Below, one piece after another: positions 1-11,700 of a stretch of DNA of 64,000 nt. Every line of letters starts with the position of its first letter. Position 1 is the first letter of the stretch. The position numbers and the translations under genes were made by a program. The notes below the pieces were generated by a model. The model had not been told where the DNA came from and did not search any database. It was given only the letters and a program-made list of their open reading frames with translations. Source of the DNA: Branchiostoma floridae (lineage: Eukaryota > Chordata > Leptocardii > Amphioxiformes > Branchiostomatidae); assembly GCF_000003815.2 (NCBI RefSeq), contig NC_049985.1, positions 22,989,862 to 23,053,861 of the forward strand, written 5' to 3'.

Positions 1-303
1 TTGCGGTGAACCCAGAACGTTGCAATTGTTGTTATTTTGGACCGGAGGATGGGGGGGGGGGCTAAAATGTTATCAGCCCAATGTTTATTATTAAACCAAA
101 GACGTAGAGACATAGCCTTCGCCTTACAATGAACCTACATGTGTAACAAAATAAATCACACCAGTGCCGCTGGTGAACTATGAAACGGTGACTACCAGTC
201 ACTGCATTGAAACGGTGCAGTGAAACAGATCCGATGCCAAAATTACTATCCACTACTGCTTGGCAGTGGACAAGTAAAATCGATATTTGAACGATAATCC
301 TTA

Positions 304-772
304 GAAGGAACTGCATTTTGTTGGTATCCAGGATGTGCTTTTTCTTGGTAACTGTAATCTTTGTCTGTCATCAAAGATCCCTACAAGGGTGTTCTGGTCA
401 CGAAGTGCTCAAAGTGTATCCTACTTTAAATCATGCTTTCTACTCATAATAAAGGATCAACCTTTGCCGAGTTAGGTGGCTGTAGCATAGGCTTCTGCAT
501 AGGCCATAAGGTAGTGCGAACTCTATTTACATCCTAAAAAGGAACTGCATTTTATCGGTAGCGAGGATGCGCTTTTTTCTTGGTTACTGTAATCTTTGCC
601 CTAAAAGATCCTACAATGATGTTCTGGACATGAAGTGCTCAAAGTGTATCCGAACACATGTTTTCTAGTCTATTCATAATAAAAGATTCAACCTTTGCCA
701 AGTCAGACGGCTATAGCACACTGGGCTTTTGCATAGGCCATAAGGTAGTGCGAACTTCATATACGTCGGCTT
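304..772. repeat. Tandem duplication of about 235 bp
   Basis: Two diverged copies begin with aaggaactgcatttt at about 304 and 539. They share ggccataaggtagtgcgaac near their ends. No coding content. Confidence 0.75.
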
Positions 773-1352
773 CGCCAGACAGATTGCCTACCTTCTCCAA
801 ACAGATTTACGGTAGAGATGCCCTTGGAAGGGTCAGCTCCGGGTAACTCTGCCCTTTGCGGAATAATATACAGCCGAATAGTAAGACAGATTGACGTGGT
901 CAACCCTATGGTATTTACTCCTGTATCCATTGCAGTTTCCAATCCTTCCGCCGCATAAAGTACCATAAAAAGTGTTCACTTTTGTAATAACCACAGGGGA
1001 AGAATTACCACCCAGACATTTCTAGCGCGCCCTAGGGAATATGAAAAATAATACGCTGCCTACATCTCAATTTGATGGGGATATTTCCGCCAACTATTGG
1101 AACAAAATGCCCTCCATTGCACCTGAATGGCGCGGTGAAGACTTTATTTGCTTGTCGAATCTCGTAAAATGTGATATCCCATCCAAGGTGTGAATTGGAT
1201 GTCGGAACATAAAGTTCTCCCATTCTGCTGTTCTATGTTGCGAACCTGATTTATGGGCCATTCAGAGCGGTTCACTTCTTTGCTGGTTCCCAATTACTTA
1301 CCCGTCATTGTCCACGTGGTTTGAAGGGATGTAAATCCTACACGTTGCTGTA

Positions 1353-1715
1353 CAGGGGTGTCTAGGCATTTGCACGAACCATAGGAGATTCGTACCAACA
1401 TTATGTGATACGCACGAATTGCTTTGCGAAAACCCACGAACCTTATGAAAATCACTGTGCAAAAACGTACGAACCTTATGCGATACTGGCCGACCACCAC
1501 CGGGTCATGTGATATTACGTCATTCGCATAAGGTTCGTGCAAATCGCATAAGGTTAGTGTGTGTCACATAGGGATTTATGCGAATCACATAAGATCCGTA
1601 CGTTTTCGCATAGTGATTCATGTGGTTTTCATAAGGTTCGTGCGTTTTCGCAGTGATATCACATATTTGTTTGTACAGATCTCATAGGGTTCGTGCAAAT
1701 GCTTAGGAACCCCTG
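1353..1715. mobile_element. Fold-back element with hAT-like ends
   Basis: Ends are inverted: CAGGGGTGTCTAGGCATTTG on the left against CAGGGGTTCCTAAGCATTTG read from the right, continuing through GCACGAACC. Inside, variants of cgcataaggttcgtgcg occur repeatedly in both orientations. The CAGGGGT start suggests hAT, but no clean 8-bp TSD is visible. Confidence 0.6.
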
Positions 1716-3674
1716 TTGTACCTGTTAGAAAGTACTCTTTTCCTGTTCTTTGCCATCATCTACCTCAAACAGCCTGGCTCAAGTCTAACTATTCAGGCTA
1801 CCTGCGTCCTGAATTACATTGTACATGTACATGAACATATAATTGATTGTATAACTTACGATTTTTAACGGTTTTAGTTTAAAAACTATCTTTAAGCAAA
1901 CTTAAAGCACAAGTAAAGTATACTTTCATAAAAAAGGCAAGCATTACGAAGGTGCATGAAGATAAGATTTTGTGCCATGGTTTCTATTCAAAGCCTCATT
2001 TTTGAGACCCCAAAATATTTGTAACATTTTCCTGGGGGAGCATGATTCTCTACGCTCCTGAATATTCTAACGGATTTGAATTGAATTTGTGGATATGTGC
2101 CGTGCACCTTTCTTATTTTGCATCCATTTTATTTTTCTATTTTTTTCCAAGTTTTAACATTGGGGTACTAGATGTATTGTTTACAAACTAAGAGGTGTAA
2201 GTAGATACTTATCTAGATTTATAACTTACTTTTTATTAATAATGAAATACTATCTTGATGATCAAATACTTGCTTGATTCCATGTAAATATTATCACCAT
2301 CAACACATGAACACAAGTCATGTTTTATTACCTAGTTTTCTATATCATGCATAAATTATGAACTGAAGTTGATTGAGCTATTCACATACCAAAATGCTGA
2401 CGACATTGCGTCAATGACTGTATTTGATTTTCCTTCGCTTCGACTATGACACTGCAAATCCAACGAAATGATTAATTACCCTGAGCTATAAAGGCTAATT
2501 AATTGGTGCATGATGCATGTACCTGTTATTGAACCTAGGTTTCCTGTGCTTGTCAGGCCAGTAAATTACCATATCATTTATAGAGTGTTTCTGACAAGGT
2601 TTAGGTCAAGAGCTGCTGACTGAAAATGAAATGAAATACACCTAATCCAGTATAGCTTATAAAGCAGCTTTAATTATCTACAAACTACAAAACAAATGTA
2701 TGTAGAGACTCTTGAAATTTCACTTACTAAGTAAAATTGCTTAACATGTGCATATACAATGCATCTCAACCTAAAACATTTCCAAACTAGATTATCAAAG
2801 AAATGTGTCATGCCTTTGTTCAGTTATCTTCCTTTTGATATTTCAACAAAAACGCCACTGCAGTTACAGAAAAAGATGCTAGGGGATATAAAGCCCAAAC
2901 CACATATTTCATTAATCAAAAGCTGCCACAAAAATCAAGACCATATTGTACAGGGAGATTCTGCGACAGTCACAAACTATCGGTGGGGGGGGGGGCACAA
3001 TCAACATTAACCTTAGTTTTTTCAACCCTTTTTACATGTTTATATCATAACAATCCATGTAGAGGTTCTATCGTTATGCTGGTCTCAAATACGGACACAC
3101 AGGAACACACACACACACAATCGACCAAATACAATAGTTCGATGTGGGTAGTTACAATTTGCGATGTATCTTCGGTGTATCTTTACCTCTTTACCTTTTT
3201 TTTTGTCTTGCTGGGGTACAGTCGATTGATTTGTGAGGAACAGACGATGATTGTAGTATTTGCATAAAGAAATCTCCTGCTGCGAGCTATTTTGAGATGT
3301 GCATTATTTTTGTCAGCCTTCTCAGCATTCCCTCGTTCCACGTTTCCCCGTTGGCGCCAGGATCCATCCTTTGTGAACAATGCGCTAACGAGCTGAGGAT
3401 GCGATACGAAGTAACCACATTATTCAATCTGACAAGCCGCATGGAAATGTATGCTAGAGGAAATTCTTATCGCACGGGTACTCAATGTGACACGGACTAA
3501 ACGATCTGTACCACCGTGACACGACTTCGACCCTAGGGACTCGCAGAATGCAAACATACCTGCATACAATACCACAGGGGGGTAATCCTAGTTGTCAGTG
3601 TAATCCTTATCTGTCGAAACACGAAGCATCACAGGGCAGAGCTAACGTTATATCATAGACGCCACGCAGTTTAA

Positions 3675-4022
3675 CCCTATCCAGACTGGGCTTTTTTTGG
3701 CATTTCATTCATTTAATTATAGATGTTACACTAAAATATGTTAGATTTATAAAGATATATGAAGTTTAGCAAGAATATCTTAAAATCCCATTGTAAGAAT
3801 TACCAAAATTAGTGATTTTTGTAAATTATGCCTTTCAGAAATCCGTTGCCATGGCAACACAAAAAATCATAAACTTGTTCTATTTTTCATAAATTGTTGC
3901 CAACAATATCTAAGGTCAAAGTCACCAAGTTTGATTGCTCTAGCACAAGCCGTTTGGGAGCTATACAACGTCAAATTTAGCGCAGGCACTTTTAGCCCCT
4001 CATCACCCCAGTCTGGATAGGG
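3675..4022. mobile_element. piggyBac-like MITE, copy 1
   Basis: Bounded by TTAA at 3671-3674 and 4023-4026. Terminal inverted repeats start CCCTATCCAGACTGGG. No coding capacity. TTAA target duplication and a CCC start are typical of the piggyBac superfamily. It is shared with 32451, 47040 and 61180. Confidence 0.85.
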
Positions 4023-4431
4023 TTAAGGCGATTTGATTCCGACAGTCTACAGACAGGTGGAGGCCTATGACCTGAGTTAAACTTCTTATCGCCGCCGCCA
4101 TGCAAGATTGTTTCAGACTGTTATGGGAAGCTTTCTGTCTCTTTCGTTTTTAATGTAAGACACTGACACACGGGGAATATCTGATATTTGATTTATGTAG
4201 AGACAAGTCCAATTAGGTTTACCCTTGGGATAAACAAATATGTCTGCAAAATGTGTCTCTTTGCAAATTTCCCAAAACATCTAAATTGACTTGAGTCTGT
4301 GGCGTCATTTTTGCATAGACGTTTGGCCCAGGACCCAAAGATCCTTGGGTTAAATCTCCTAATTAACATGAGACAAAGTTTTGTCCTTGGGACAGGTAGG
4401 GATGTGAAAATGACTACCTAGTTTTCTAACC

Positions 4432-4461
4432 CTGATGATGGTGTCTGATAGACATCGAAAC
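4432..4461 (+). ncRNA. Hammerhead-like core motif (degenerate)
   Basis: CTGATGA, then a 6-bp stem GGTGTC/GACATC with loop TGATA, then GAAAC. Flanking AACC before and GGTT about 45 bases later could close a stem I. One extra base (T4439) sits between CTGATGA and stem II, unlike an ideal hammerhead. It could equally be the conserved 3' tail of a retroelement with no ribozyme activity. Confidence 0.35.
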
Positions 4462-4654
4462 GTTGAAAGTGAGTACAACTCTGGTTGCCATTAAAGAGAT
4501 CCATCAGTCACGTGTGTAAACAGGCAATAGGATTTTTATCAATCAATGACTACCTGCACAGACAAACGTACCTTCAAATTTTCGATGGCTATCAGTCCAT
4601 CTTGATCACGGAGAGACCAAGTTCTCGCGAGAGTTGGTTGTGTTTTTTAAGAGC

Positions 4655-4805
4655 CTTACTATATGAGTACCTAGCTTTGTTTGGGAAAGTCCCTCAGATA
4701 TGACTTTAAATGGGGGTCCCGGCCCATGCTTGAAGATAACACAACTCGAGCACGTTAAAGAACACTTATCGAAAAGAGTGGGGGCAGGGTGTGAGAGTGA
4801 CAAAT
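4655..4805 (+). mobile_element. SINE fragment (amphioxus tRNA-derived family), body only
   Basis: It shares gagtacctagctttg, taaatgggggtcccg and gcacgttaaagaac with the fuller copy at 8581-8939. The tRNA-like head is missing. Confidence 0.7.
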
Positions 4806-5643
4806 ACAATCTGTCCTGATATGTACCTTTTTGAACAAGAAATTTAAGTCAGTTTTGCTAGAATCTTTCGAAGTTGCTGCAATGACAGTTGCTATTAGAT
4901 ATGATAGAATAATAACTTAGAAAGTCACTATAGAAATGTACGAAAATTACGAATAGTATACTTTAACCTTAAGGTATGCATGGGGTGTACAAGATTTATT
5001 ATCAGGAGGAGATATTGTCTGATCCCAGGGCGAAAAAAATAACTATAAAACTAATCGCTGGTACGTACGGAAAAGCCGGATAAGATTGTGAAGATTCTTC
5101 AACAGGATTCTACGCAGTAAAACAGATTCTTCTTGCCAGTGTCAGCATCTAACCTAATTCCACTATTGTTGATTTTCCGCACCAGACAAGAAGACTATTT
5201 TGTTTCGAGTCATTGTGCTCGCCAAGAAGGTTACGTTTTCGGTTTTGCTATAGTGACACGGCTGTAGATGTATGTGTGTTTGTATGCAAACAGTATTACT
5301 CGAGAAACTGTGGGTGGATATTCATGATCAATGTCAATTTCAAAATGTTACCTCTTGATAGTCTCCTATGGTACTGCAGTGGAGCTTCAATGTTTGTGTG
5401 TGTTGTTTATTTGCTTGGCATCATCATAATTCTAAAAACCTGTTGATGGGTGACTTTGCAATTGTTGCAGGAATCAATGATCAAATTATATTTGTACATT
5501 ACACTTGACAGCATTGCTAGAAGTACGATTTCCTTTCGAACTGCAACTCAATTGTATAGTTTGGTGATTTTTTCTGTGCTATTGCACAGTACAGTGGTGT
5601 AAATGTTACAACAGTAATTGTTTACTTTTTTCTCTTTCCCTAG

Positions 5644-5726
5644 ACTGACGTTGACACTTGCCTGCCCCATGAGACTACAGAGGTTCCCGATGGATCGGCA
5701 GCAATGCAACATGCAGCTGGAAAGCT
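5644..5726 (+). CDS. GLRA-like: GlyR exon: Cys loop
   Basis: An 83-nt exon between acceptor ttccctag and donor GTAAGT. It encodes [21 protein letters not shown] and NMQLES, i.e. the Cys loop with its FPMD turn, which couples agonist binding to pore opening. It starts after two bases of a codon carried over from the upstream exon and ends with one base of the Phe codon finished by the next exon. From memory, the equivalent vertebrate GLRA exon is also 83 nt. Confidence 0.95.
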
Positions 5727-8700
5727 GTAAGTTTACCAATGACAAACCGACCCTGACCGCCCGTCAATTAGCAGTTCGACCAATAAGGGGGTGGCTACAT
5801 AACCGTCACAGATTTGAATTTTCATGTTTCTATCCTGTGTTTTTACTTTTTGACGTGGGTGGGCGAAGTTATGGGATCGGTCTAGGAATAGCTTTATACC
5901 CCTGTTACATTATTCACGATCTTCGGGCGTATCGATGGAAGATCGGCCATATTTTAGATCGGCAAAGGGTTGCGCGTATGTTTCACCTGAAAACCGTCCC
6001 TGTCACATATAAGCCATACTTTGTACCTTGTACACTTGTTGTGCAATAAAGTGATTATTATAAGCGAGGTCTGGGCAATTGCCGCAGACTCATATCGTCC
6101 GATTTTCGCGCAATGTGACAGAGGTATTTCAATAGACAAACACTTGCGCGTTAATAAACATACAGTAAGATGGACTGAATTTTTCTATCAAGAAAGACAT
6201 ACTTCCATTAAAGATAATGAGAGATAATGACAGGTATTCATTACTTTGTTTCCAGTTGGGTACAGCACGTCGGACTTGAATTTTAGATGGAAGAATGACA
6301 ACCCGGTCCAACTGTCAGAAGATCTGGAACTCCCCCAGTTCAAGGTGGAAGGATACACGCTGACGCGATGTGATAAGACCTACAACACAGGTGAGTGAAT
6401 AAACAAGTGTTACAGTTCACAAGATCGATATGGATCGATTTAACATGAATTCTAAAAGGGTCCCTGTAACAGTTTACATGAATTAAGATTTAACCTAATG
6501 GAATCATTATAGAGCTGTATCCCGCATACAAATAGAAAATATTAGCTAAACGCAAGAATAAACCGGAAAGGAAACAATATATTTTCTAAAACAAACGTCA
6601 TACTTTGCCTTCACATGGTCTAGCCTAAAAAGATCCATTCATTCTCACTCGGGTACATTTATATGTACATATACTGACCAGCCCGTGTCCTGCCACTTAC
6701 TACAATATGGAATCGAATACCACCCGCTACTTTCTTTACCAGTAAATTGATGGTTACAGCCGTACGTGCCATGTCATCCACTTAATGTTTTTAGACATTG
6801 CAAGATAAAACAGAAAGTATTATGTTTCTCTTTCGTGAAGGTAAACATTCAGGATTAAACAAGTTGTCCACAACTGAGGAGGTTTTAAGCCCTGTGGTGC
6901 GAAGTATAAAGTAGATCTATGACACAATAGACCTATATTAGCGTCAATTACTTAATGAGGGGACATTATTTTGTACATTATCTAGCTGTTGTCCCTTTCA
7001 TAACGTTATAAATTGTTTGCAAGAACACAGAAACTCTATTCAGGAGTCTGACTGATCACATGTCCAGTATTGAAAGTATAATGAGATTTAGCTGCAATGC
7101 CATGATATCCTTTGTAAATCCATCCATTCATTCAGCCATACATTCAGTCATGACTAGGACCTTGAAAGGGCAACGCTAGGTGAATACATTCGTACCATTG
7201 CTTACACATAGCGACATTGCTTTTACATATAAACATAGCTTCTTAGGGTGATAGATAACGTTAAAAAGCTACGTTGGCACATCATTCTCCGAAGAGAACC
7301 TTGCCCTAACTGCATTGGACCTTTCTGACCAATACTTACAACTGTAACGAGCAAAGAGTCTACCCTACGTACGGATAGTGCATTTTTATTAACGACATTC
7401 CAATATAAATGAGCTCCCAATTCGAGGTACCTGTCAGACTAGGTGACACCAACGTTCGATTCGCTGGGCTTGCACTTAGACTGGGCATCGATCGGAAGAA
7501 AGTACGTACCAAAAACAAGTGGTCCGAATCAGCCTTCGTTGTCGGTTAACTTCGTCGGTAATTACTTTCTTGGACCTGTTTCTATCGTTTGCACTCCAAG
7601 CTGAGCACTCAAACGCGAGCACTCAAACGCGAACGATGACGAAGTTCTCTCTCTCTCTCTTTCTCTCCCTTTTCCTCTGCCTCCTCTCCTCTCCTCCCCC
7701 TTCATCCCTCTCTCCCCTACTATCTCTTTACATAAAAATACGTGTGTATGTTAAAACTTTGTTTGTGTGTGCGCTTGCTACTAAGCTACATACTATTAGA
7801 TACATAGATAAAATCCATAGTTTGTTCCATGTGCCCTCCTTCAAACCCTCTTTGCCAAGCCTATCTAACAACCCCCTGCGAAAACGATTCCTTCTCAAAA
7901 GCCGTATGAATGCATAACACAGATGAATACATGTGGCCTTGCATTGTTCTTAACCAAAAGCCATCCCAACCTCCCTACGGAGTCCACGAAATCCGGTCGA
8001 ATACTAGAAATCGATCGAAGGTGCTGTCGCGGAGGCTAAAGCCTGCCTTGCTGACAGGACCAAGTGGCTAACTATTACGGCGTTACCACCGAGAGGTATT
8101 CATAAGTCCCCATGCATGGGGATGCATACAATTCGCCTAGTTTACTGCCCTTCGGGTTAAGTTACGCACCATTGCTTGTTAATCTTGCCGTTAAGCGGCG
8201 ACCGTGACTGCGTGAGAATTGAACCCATTTAAATAACTGCAGATCTCTTAAGACCCCTATTTTTCCCTATTCCAAAGGGGGAATTTAAAACGACGTCTTT
8301 GTGTCTTAGGTCCTCACAGTGATATATGATCTGAACTTGGACTTGGTTTAGCAAAATTGTATCTTTACGTGTTCAGAAATATATATGAGTTGTCTGCATT
8401 TGTGTCTGCATTGTGTAGTCAGTAAACCGCCTCACGGTTTTCGGTTTGTACAGATGCATATCCTGACAGGTTTATTTGATCCACTCACACCAGAAAAGAC
8501 TTCAGCCCTTTTAGATAAGTGTGGTGGGTTCTTTTACCAGCTTAAGGTGTCGTTCTTAAACACGTCCATTTTACGTGAGATCGCGTGGCGCAGAGGCAGC
8601 GTGTTTGTCTCGGGACCGAGAGGTCTCGGGTTCGAATCCGGCTCCGTGTCACCAATCTTGTGCCCTTGGGAAAGGCACTTTACACGGCTTTCTTCACTTT

Positions 8701-11700
8701 ACTCAAGTGAGAATGTCATTGAGTACCTAGCTTTGACTAGGGCCGTCCCTCGGATAGGACGTTAAATGGAGGTCCCGTGTCTGGGAAAGCTATACCCCAG
8801 GCACGTTAAAGAACCTCCACACGTGCGATGGTGCGGTGTGAGTGGATCAAAAACTTACAGTCTTGTGTACGTCTTACGTACCGTGCCTGGAGTCCTCAGC
8901 CTAATGAGGTTAAGCACGTATAAAGAAAGAAGAAGAAGACCTCCATTTAGAGGCCCTAATTGAAGTTATGTACTCAATTCTACCTGAGTGAAGTGAGGAA
9001 AGTTGAGTAAAATGCTTTACAACAACATGTCATGCATCACCAGTTACAGGGGAAAAAAACATAGTACCAAGCTTTGAAAAGTATGTTGCTTTGTTTAGCA
9101 CTTGGTATATTTTGGAGTCCTTTGTGATAGTATGCTTTGGTTTCATTAGTAGACATACCTGGTATCAAACAGCGCGATCTATGAATGTAGCCATGTATAA
9201 CAAAATTCCAAAATGACAGCCAATCGAATACACTACGAATTACTAACAATATACAAAGAATCTTATTTAGACAACATTCCGGCTCATTCCGATTCCTGTG
9301 GGAAGGTACCTTTGGGACGGTTTGATGTACGATTTCCTTGTGGTCATGTTTGACAAAGCTCCCCATCGATTTGAAGCCCGTAGGTACGTACAAATCATAC
9401 CTCAACACACGACATATCCGACTCGGAATATCTCAACCCCATTCCAATTTTCTTAACTGTAAATATCCCGTATAAGGAACAGAATGAAGCCCGTATGTAC
9501 GTAGAAAGCATACCACAACACATGACAATTTTGACTCGGAATATCACAAACCCATTCCAATTTTCTTAACTGTAAATATCCCTTATGAGATACAATTCTC
9601 GCTGTGGCGCGTCTTCCTATTTACAGCGCAATTTTCTATCAGATACACGCGGGAATGAAGGCTTCAGACGCCGCTTTATTAGTCGTTTGTCTCGCGGTCG
9701 ATGAATAACGGAAAGCCTCAGAACGGATCCTATTTTCGCAGAACGGTTTGTTGACGGCGTAATGTCTGCAAAATGGCATGCCTGTCAGAATTCGTCTATT
9801 TTACCGCTCATAATGTGTCGCATACCCAATCCCAAGGTGACACTCTTATCTGCTTCTAAAGGTCTACGTTCATTGATGACATGACTTGTATTAGACAAGC
9901 TATAGTATTGTTTGCATAAAACACTTTTGATAGGTAGACATACATTGCCCCTTGCAATGGGGTCCATTTTGGCATCGCTGTATTTGAAATCAAATCGATA
10001 AAAGTTGTGAGCGCGTTGACGGCATAACTCCAGGCTGTATAGTGTGATTCAGTTCAACGGAGTTCATATGTTGCAAGAAAAAAAAATTGGAAATGTTGTC
10101 CCGTCTTCTCTTTATTGTGAGACTACATAGATAATAAACATAACTAGAAGGGTAAATTTGGGAGCAAATGCGTAATGTTTATCAACATATGGCCTAGCAG
10201 TACTAATCTGCTTATTGTTACTCAAACACATTTAGATATATGCTGACCAGTCCCTCTGTCCTCCCACTTGCTACAACTTGCTCGAACGTTATCGAACAAC
10301 ACAGGTTTTCTACTACTTAACCTGAAACCATAATGGTAACAGCCGTCTGGTACAGGTTTATTGACCTCATTTTTTACACAGAAGAAAAAGATGGCGGGAC
10401 AAAGTACAACAACATATTGCCTTTCTGTGAAGGAAGAAAACATAGGTAACATGCGTTTAGCCCTTCCCCTTATTTGCAAAGGTTCGCTTGTACTTACAAC
10501 CCATTAATTCTGATGAAGACCTTTGAATAAAAGACTTTTGAACAAAAGTCGAAACCGGTAAATCTTTGTGTCTCAACCGTCATCCATCTGACTCCTTATC
10601 GACCAGTACTGATCTGCTTATTGTTACTCAAACACGTTTAAACATATGCTGACCAGCCCCTCCACCTCTGTCCTACCACTTGCTACTTTACCAGTAACCA
10701 TGGTACCAGTGACAGACGTCTGATTCAGGATTATTGAACTACCCTCCCCCTTATTTAGAAACCTTCGCCTGCACTTGCAACCCATCCTCCTAAATAACTT
10801 GTATCGAGTCGTATTCCGACTAATGAACTAGACATGGTAGTGATGGTAATCCACATTACAGATCAGTCGGCGTCACAGAGACCCCGTGATGAATGGATTC
10901 TCCTCGCGGTACCGTAATTACGTCCACCGGGAGCTTATTGGGATGTCTTCGGCAACGTTTTCTAGTGGTCTGAATTCCAATATCACAAGAAGAGAGAGAG
11001 AGAACTGGTTTATTTAAACACACACAATGTCAAGTACAAGGAGGTAGTCCGAAGACTAAATGGCCTCGTACCATGTCCTCGTAAAAATTCAAGGGTTTTT
11101 TAACCTCCATGAAATGTCTTGGGATTCGTATAAAGTAATCTAGAAACTCTCAGTTCATTCCAGATTTATGTGGCCGTTCCAAATGTTTTTGCCATGTTCA
11201 AAACCTTCCAGGTGCATTTGAAGTGGAGAAATATCGAACGACATTCAATGATAACTAATTTAACTGCAGTACGACCGAATTCTAAAGCATTCCGAAATTA
11301 TTCAAAACATTCTGATCTGGGGTATGGAGAATTTCTAGAATGTACTGCAAATACCGAGAAATATACAAAAATTTTCATTCAGATGGCATTCCGGCTTATT
11401 CCGCCTCTCGTGTGAAGAGGTTATAATTAGCAGCATTTCGGATTCCCACCCGAATATGGCACGGATTTTGCAAATTCTTCATTCCGGCTCCGATTCTGCT
11501 TGATTCCTACTGATTCCAGTGTAAATGAAATATCAACTTATGCAGTCTCCAAACTCTTTCCTTGTAGTTATATCTTTCTCTCCCATTGGAATGGAGAGAG
11601 TGACTGGAATAACAGGTAGTGACCAGAATAAAGTTAAGTCTTGATAACGCACGCCTTGTAGGGTTCATGGGCATCCATAACGAAACATTCCAAACTTCAC

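Larger units (their letters stand above)
1..5643. other. Upstream part of the GlyR gene (intron or 5' flank)
   Basis: No exon with glycine-receptor ligand-binding sequence was found, and since exon 5644-5726 needs an upstream donor, most of this should be intron. It holds a direct duplication (304-772), a fold-back element (1353-1715), a piggyBac-like MITE (3675-4022), a hammerhead-like motif (4432-4461) and a SINE fragment. I see nothing definite in 1716-3670 (AT-rich, one G run at 2983) or 4810-5643. Confidence 0.6.

Noticed and set aside
7519-7917. 132-codon frame rich in Leu/Ser
   Set aside because: Driven by a CT-rich tract; no initiation or family evidence.
8581-8655. Possible tRNA gene
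   Set aside because: A and B boxes are present, but the head continues into the SINE body and lacks a paired acceptor stem.
9037-9408. 123-codon minus-strand frame
   Set aside because: Overlaps a dispersed repeat and the start of a tandem duplication; no recognisable motif.
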